Shown here: positions 61,173 through 64,000 of the stretch, piece after piece
How the letters are laid out: every line of letters begins with the position of its first letter
How positions within the stretch are numbered: the first letter of the stretch is position 1
Assembly (NCBI RefSeq): GCF_023898315.1
Contig: NC_064621.1
Location: forward strand, 16,366,501-16,430,500
Direction of reading: 5' to 3'
DNA length: 64,000 bases
Source of the DNA: Schistocerca nitens
Taxonomy: Eukaryota > Arthropoda > Insecta > Orthoptera > Acrididae
Position numbers and translations under genes: made by a program
The notes under the pieces: generated by a model
The model's database searches: none
What the model was told of the DNA's origin: nothing
The model's input: only the letters and a program-made list of their open reading frames with translations

Positions 61173-62594
61173 CACTCCTGGAAATGGAAAAAAGAACACA
61201 TTGACACCGGTGTGTCAGACCCACCATACTTGCTCCGGACACTGCGAGAGGGCTGTACAAGCAATGATCACACGCACGGCACAGCGGACACACCAGGAAC
61301 CGCGGTGTTGGCCGTCGAATGGCGCTAGCTGCGCAGCATTTGTGCACCGCCGCCGTCAGTGTCAGCCAGTTTGCCGTGGCATACGGAGCTCCATCGCAGT
61401 CTTTAACACTGGTAGCATGCCGCGACAGCGTGGACGTGAACCGTATGTGCAGTTGACGGACTTTGAGCGAGGGCGTATAGTGGGCATGCGGGAGGCCGGG
61501 TGGACGTACCGCCGAATTGCTCAACGCGTGGGGCGTGAGGTCTCCACAGTACATCGATGTTGTCGCCAGTGGTCGGCGGAAGGTGCACGTGCCCGTCGAC
61601 CTGGGACCGGACCGCAGCAACGCACGGATGCACGCCAAGACCGTAGGATCCTACGCAGTGGCGTAGGGGACCGCACCGCCACTTCCCAGCAAATTAGGGA
61701 CACTGTTGCTCCTGGGGTATCGGCGAGGACCATTCGCAACCGTCTCCATGAAGCTGGGCTACGGTCCCGCACACCGTTAGGCCGTCTTCCGCTCACGCCC
61801 CAACATCGTGCAGCCCGCCTCCAGTGGTGTCGCGACAGTCGTGAATGGAGGGACGAATGGAGACGTGTCGTCTTCAGCGATGAGAGTCGCTTCTGCCTTG
61901 GTGCCAATGATGGTCGTATGCATGTTTGGCGCCGTGCAGGTGAGCGCCACAATCAGGACTGCATACGACCGAGGCACACAGGGCCAACACCCGGCATCAT
62001 GGTGTGGGGAGCGATCTCCTACACTGGCCGTACACCACTGGTGATCGTCGAGGGGACACTGAATAGTGCACGGTACATCCAAACCGTCATCGAACCCATC
62101 GTTCTACCATTCCTAGACCGGCAAGGGAACTTGCTGTTCCAACAGGACAATGCACGTCCGCATGTATCCCGTGCCACCCAACGTGCTCTACAAGGTGTAA
62201 GTCAACTACCCTGGCCAGCAAGATCTCCGGATCTGTCCCCCATTGAGCATGTTTGGGACTGGATGAAGCGTCGTCTCACGCGGTCTGCACGTCCAGCACG
62301 AACGCTGGTCCAACTGAGGCGCCAGGTGGAAATGGCATGGCAAGCCGTTCCTCAGGACTACATCCAGCATCTCTACGATCGTCTCCATGGGAGAATAGCA
62401 GCCTGCATTGCTGCGAAAGGTGGATATACACTGTACTAGTGCCGACATTGTGCATGCTCTGTTGCCTGTGTCTATGTGCCTGTGGTTCTGTCAGTGTGAT
62501 CATGTGATGTATCTGACCCCAGGAATGTGTCAATAAAGTTTCCCCTTCCTGGGACAATGAATTCACGGTGTTCTTATTTCAATTTCCAGGAGTG
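61173..62594 (+). mobile_element. intact Tc1-like transposon
   Basis: TIRs CACTCCTGGAAATNGAAA and inverse, TA duplications at 61171-61172 and 62595-62596, uninterrupted transposase and an AATAAA at 62532-62537. At 1422 bp all parts of an autonomous element are present. Its host is the alpha LINE. Confidence 0.93.
61417..62439 (+). CDS. Tc1-like transposase, complete (340 aa)
   Basis: Cut-and-paste DDE transposase acting on the surrounding TIRs. The start MPRQRGREPYVQLTDFERG was chosen because it matches the family's N-terminus. The longer upstream frame runs into LINE sequence. Two helix-turn-helix units (FERGRIVGMREAGWTYRRIA; VSARTIRNRLHEAGL) lie in residues 15-120. Catalytic residues are Asp in VVFSDESRF, Asp in LFQQDNARPH and Glu in LSPIEHVWDW. 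Only 32 residues lie between the second Asp and the Glu, two fewer than the usual 34. No stops or frameshifts; length is normal for Tc1. Activity is inferred, not shown. Confidence 0.93.
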   Translation: MPRQRGREPYVQLTDFERGRIVGMREAGWTYRRIAQRVGREVSTVHRCCRQWSAEGARARRPGTGPQQRTDARQDRRILRSGVGDRTATSQQIRDTVAPGVSARTIRNRLHEAGLRSRTPLGRLPLTPQHRAARLQWCRDSREWRDEWRRVVFSDESRFCLGANDGRMHVWRRAGERHNQDCIRPRHTGPTPGIMVWGAISYTGRTPLVIVEGTLNSARYIQTVIEPIVLPFLDRQGNLLFQQDNARPHVSRATQRALQGVSQLPWPARSPDLSPIEHVWDWMKRRLTRSARPARTLVQLRRQVEMAWQAVPQDYIQHLYDRLHGRIAACIAAKGGYTLY

Positions 62595-62756
62595 TAGTTG
62601 AATTCTATGAAAGAAGGGGTAAATCTAAAACAGACCCAATGAAATGGATTGGCGAAATCAAAACCGATCTGAAACTAGTAGGAATTACACCAGAGGATAT
62701 CCAAAATATGGAAATCTTCAGGTCCAAAATTCACAAGTGGCAAGTTAGCCAAGAGG

Positions 62757-62942
62757 ATGGCTATGCACTTTGGGACTTAACATCTGAGGTCATCAGTCCC
62801 CTAGAACTTAGAACTACTTAAACCTATCTGACCTAAGGACATCACACACATCCATGCCCGAGGCAGGATTCGAACCTGCGACTGTAGCGGTCGCGCGTTT
62901 CCACACCGTAGCGCCTAGAACCGCTCGGCCACACCGGCCGGC
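62757..62942 (-). mobile_element. tRNA-derived SINE, slightly 3'-truncated
   Basis: 10-bp target duplication AGCCAAGAGG at 62747-62756 and 62943-62952. It lacks the usual ATTTGAACCATTT tail and is inserted in the alpha LINE. Confidence 0.9.
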
Positions 62943-63269
62943 AGCCAAGAGGGGTAACCAAAGAAGAAGACTGGAACAAAGTGGTCTCAAGAAAGTAAAG
63001 AAGCCCACAGCAAAAGAATGAAAGAAGTGTGGGCACAACGAAAGGCATATGCACGCCGCCGAGTACTGTGCCCAGTCCTAATGGGCTCATTCGCGATAAA
63101 TAAAGTAATAATAATGATAGTGGCAGATAGAAAAGAATTTCTAGATACGCACAATAGATTTCTTCTGATATAGCGAGCTGTGCGGAAAGGAAATTTATGG
63201 ATGCAGGAGTGCATGAAAATGAGGAAGACGTAGTAGGGAACAAGGATGTACAGGGATAATGACTATGTA

Positions 63270-64000
63270 CCCGTACAATGATAGTCATTATTGTTGCTTC
63301 AGAAGATATGTCATTAAGTGTCTTCTGAAGCTGGAGATGTTATTCAGTTCTCTAACATAATGTGGAATGTTATTCCAGAGTCGGGTTTTTGCTACTGAGG
63401 ACTTCGAGAAAGTGGGTGAACATTGGAGTGCGATGGAAAGGACTTTGCTGCAGAGGGATGTTTTTCGTTGATAAGATAGTAGAGAAGACAGAGGGTATGA
63501 AAATCTCTGCGGTCGTGTGCATAAAGCCAGGATAGCTGTGCATATCGTGGCGAAATATGATCAAAGAGTCGAAAATTACAGATATAAAGAACACAAGCAA
63601 TAATAACCAGTTCGAGAGGTCGTGAGCTTTCCTGGTGAAGGTCTTGCAAGATAACGGCGCTTTAATCAATAACTGAAAGTATATGTATTTATGTTTCTTT
63701 TTCAGGTCAGGAAGGAAGACCTATTTAAATTTTTGTAGGGTGTGGAGAGATGATAATGCCTTCTTGCACATTGAGTTACGTGCTTAGTTACATTTCAATT
63801 TTCATCGGTTATTATCCCACACTCGTTGCTGAGGGAGAGGAGTTAATATTTGTTCCATTTAGGATTAAAAATGTAAGGGATTCCCGTAATTTCAGGCTGA
63901 CGATCCCTGAATGAGCAACCAGTACTGCTTGCGTTTCGGTCGAGGTAAGCTTTTTAAGTTTTAACTCTGTATGCCGTGCCCATTCTGACAGTACATTATT
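63270..64000 (-). other. possible LINE-derived segment at window end, unassigned
   Basis: The run from TCATTAAGTGTCTTCTGAAG to CTCTGTATGCCGTGCCCATT resembles recurrent sequence I associate with a minus-strand LINE in grasshopper genomes. A minus frame contains LHQESSRPLELV and SPRYAQLSWLYAHDRR. No catalytic motif is visible, so the class is uncertain. Confidence 0.3.

Larger units (their letters stand above)
55809..63115 (+). mobile_element. RTE-like LINE, family alpha copy 2, in three separated parts
   Basis: Part 1 (55809-57701): endonuclease (LLGDYNAQLGKE, FQIDHVAIS, ANVDSDHY) and RT up to LAFADDLAILT near 57418. Part 2 (60880-61172): YGSET-like region and RKRRLRFYGHIKRMNPD. Part 3 (62595-63115): MKWIGEIKTDLK through the 3' end, with ATAAATAAAGTAATAATAAT tail. 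The gaps are Tc1 elements at 57702-60877 and 61173-62594 and a SINE. The frame has many stops. It abuts the TAA tail of beta copy 3. Confidence 0.75.

Noticed and set aside
61042-61416. N-terminal extension of the intact Tc1 transposase
   Set aside because: The upstream part lies in the alpha LINE and the left TIR; the family N-terminus begins at the internal Met at 61417.

Overview
Eukaryotic nuclear DNA, most likely from a large-genome orthopteran insect (grasshopper/locust, Schistocerca-like). This rests on recognising the repeat families: a type-II-tRNA-headed SINE present in about ten copies, RTE-like LINEs with a CAACAA-type 3' end, a CR1-like LINE, and several Tc1/mariner families. The species is inferred from memory of these families, not proven. 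No bacterial operons, rRNA genes, CRISPR arrays or functional tRNA genes were seen. Almost every long reading frame belongs to a transposable element. The only well-supported host-gene segment is one GC-rich internal exon on the minus strand at 50620-51331.

Layout. 1-8.4 kb: SINE end, an LTR-like stretch with a recurring CTTCAGCCG motif, old Tc1 elements, a TATA/CpG-rich promoter candidate, and two tRNA-like repeat families. 8.4-18.5 kb: a DD41D mariner relic, an RTE-like LINE (family alpha) interrupted by a SINE, then two full-length copies in tandem of a Dong/R4-like LINE (family beta) with a restriction-like endonuclease, each beginning inside a (TAA)n tract. 18.5-28.5 kb: tRNA-like elements, microsatellites, a CR1-like LINE with a SINE inside, a truncated Tc1, a long stretch without recognisable genes, and a perfect 6 x 108 bp tandem array. 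28.5-37.2 kb: a mariner with an RTE-like LINE (family gamma) inserted 12 bp inside its left TIR, followed by two more gamma copies. 39.4-47.4 kb: a four-level nest, in which a mariner-type transposon with about 285 bp TIRs contains two minus-strand gamma LINEs, one of which contains a SINE. 47.5-50.4 kb: another mariner-type relic and a Tc1 relic. 50.6-51.3 kb: host exon. 52.0-63.1 kb: a third Dong-like copy in (TAA)n, then a second alpha LINE broken up by two Tc1 elements and a SINE. One of these Tc1 elements holds a probable solo LTR; the other is structurally intact, with an uninterrupted 340-aa transposase.

The window works as a record of successive insertions rather than a pathway. TA target duplications mark Tc1/mariner elements, 7-15 bp duplications mark LINEs and SINEs, and TAA tracts mark the Dong-like elements, so the order of many insertions can be read directly. 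The TAA-rich 3' tails of alpha and beta LINEs appear to act as landing sites for further beta insertions.
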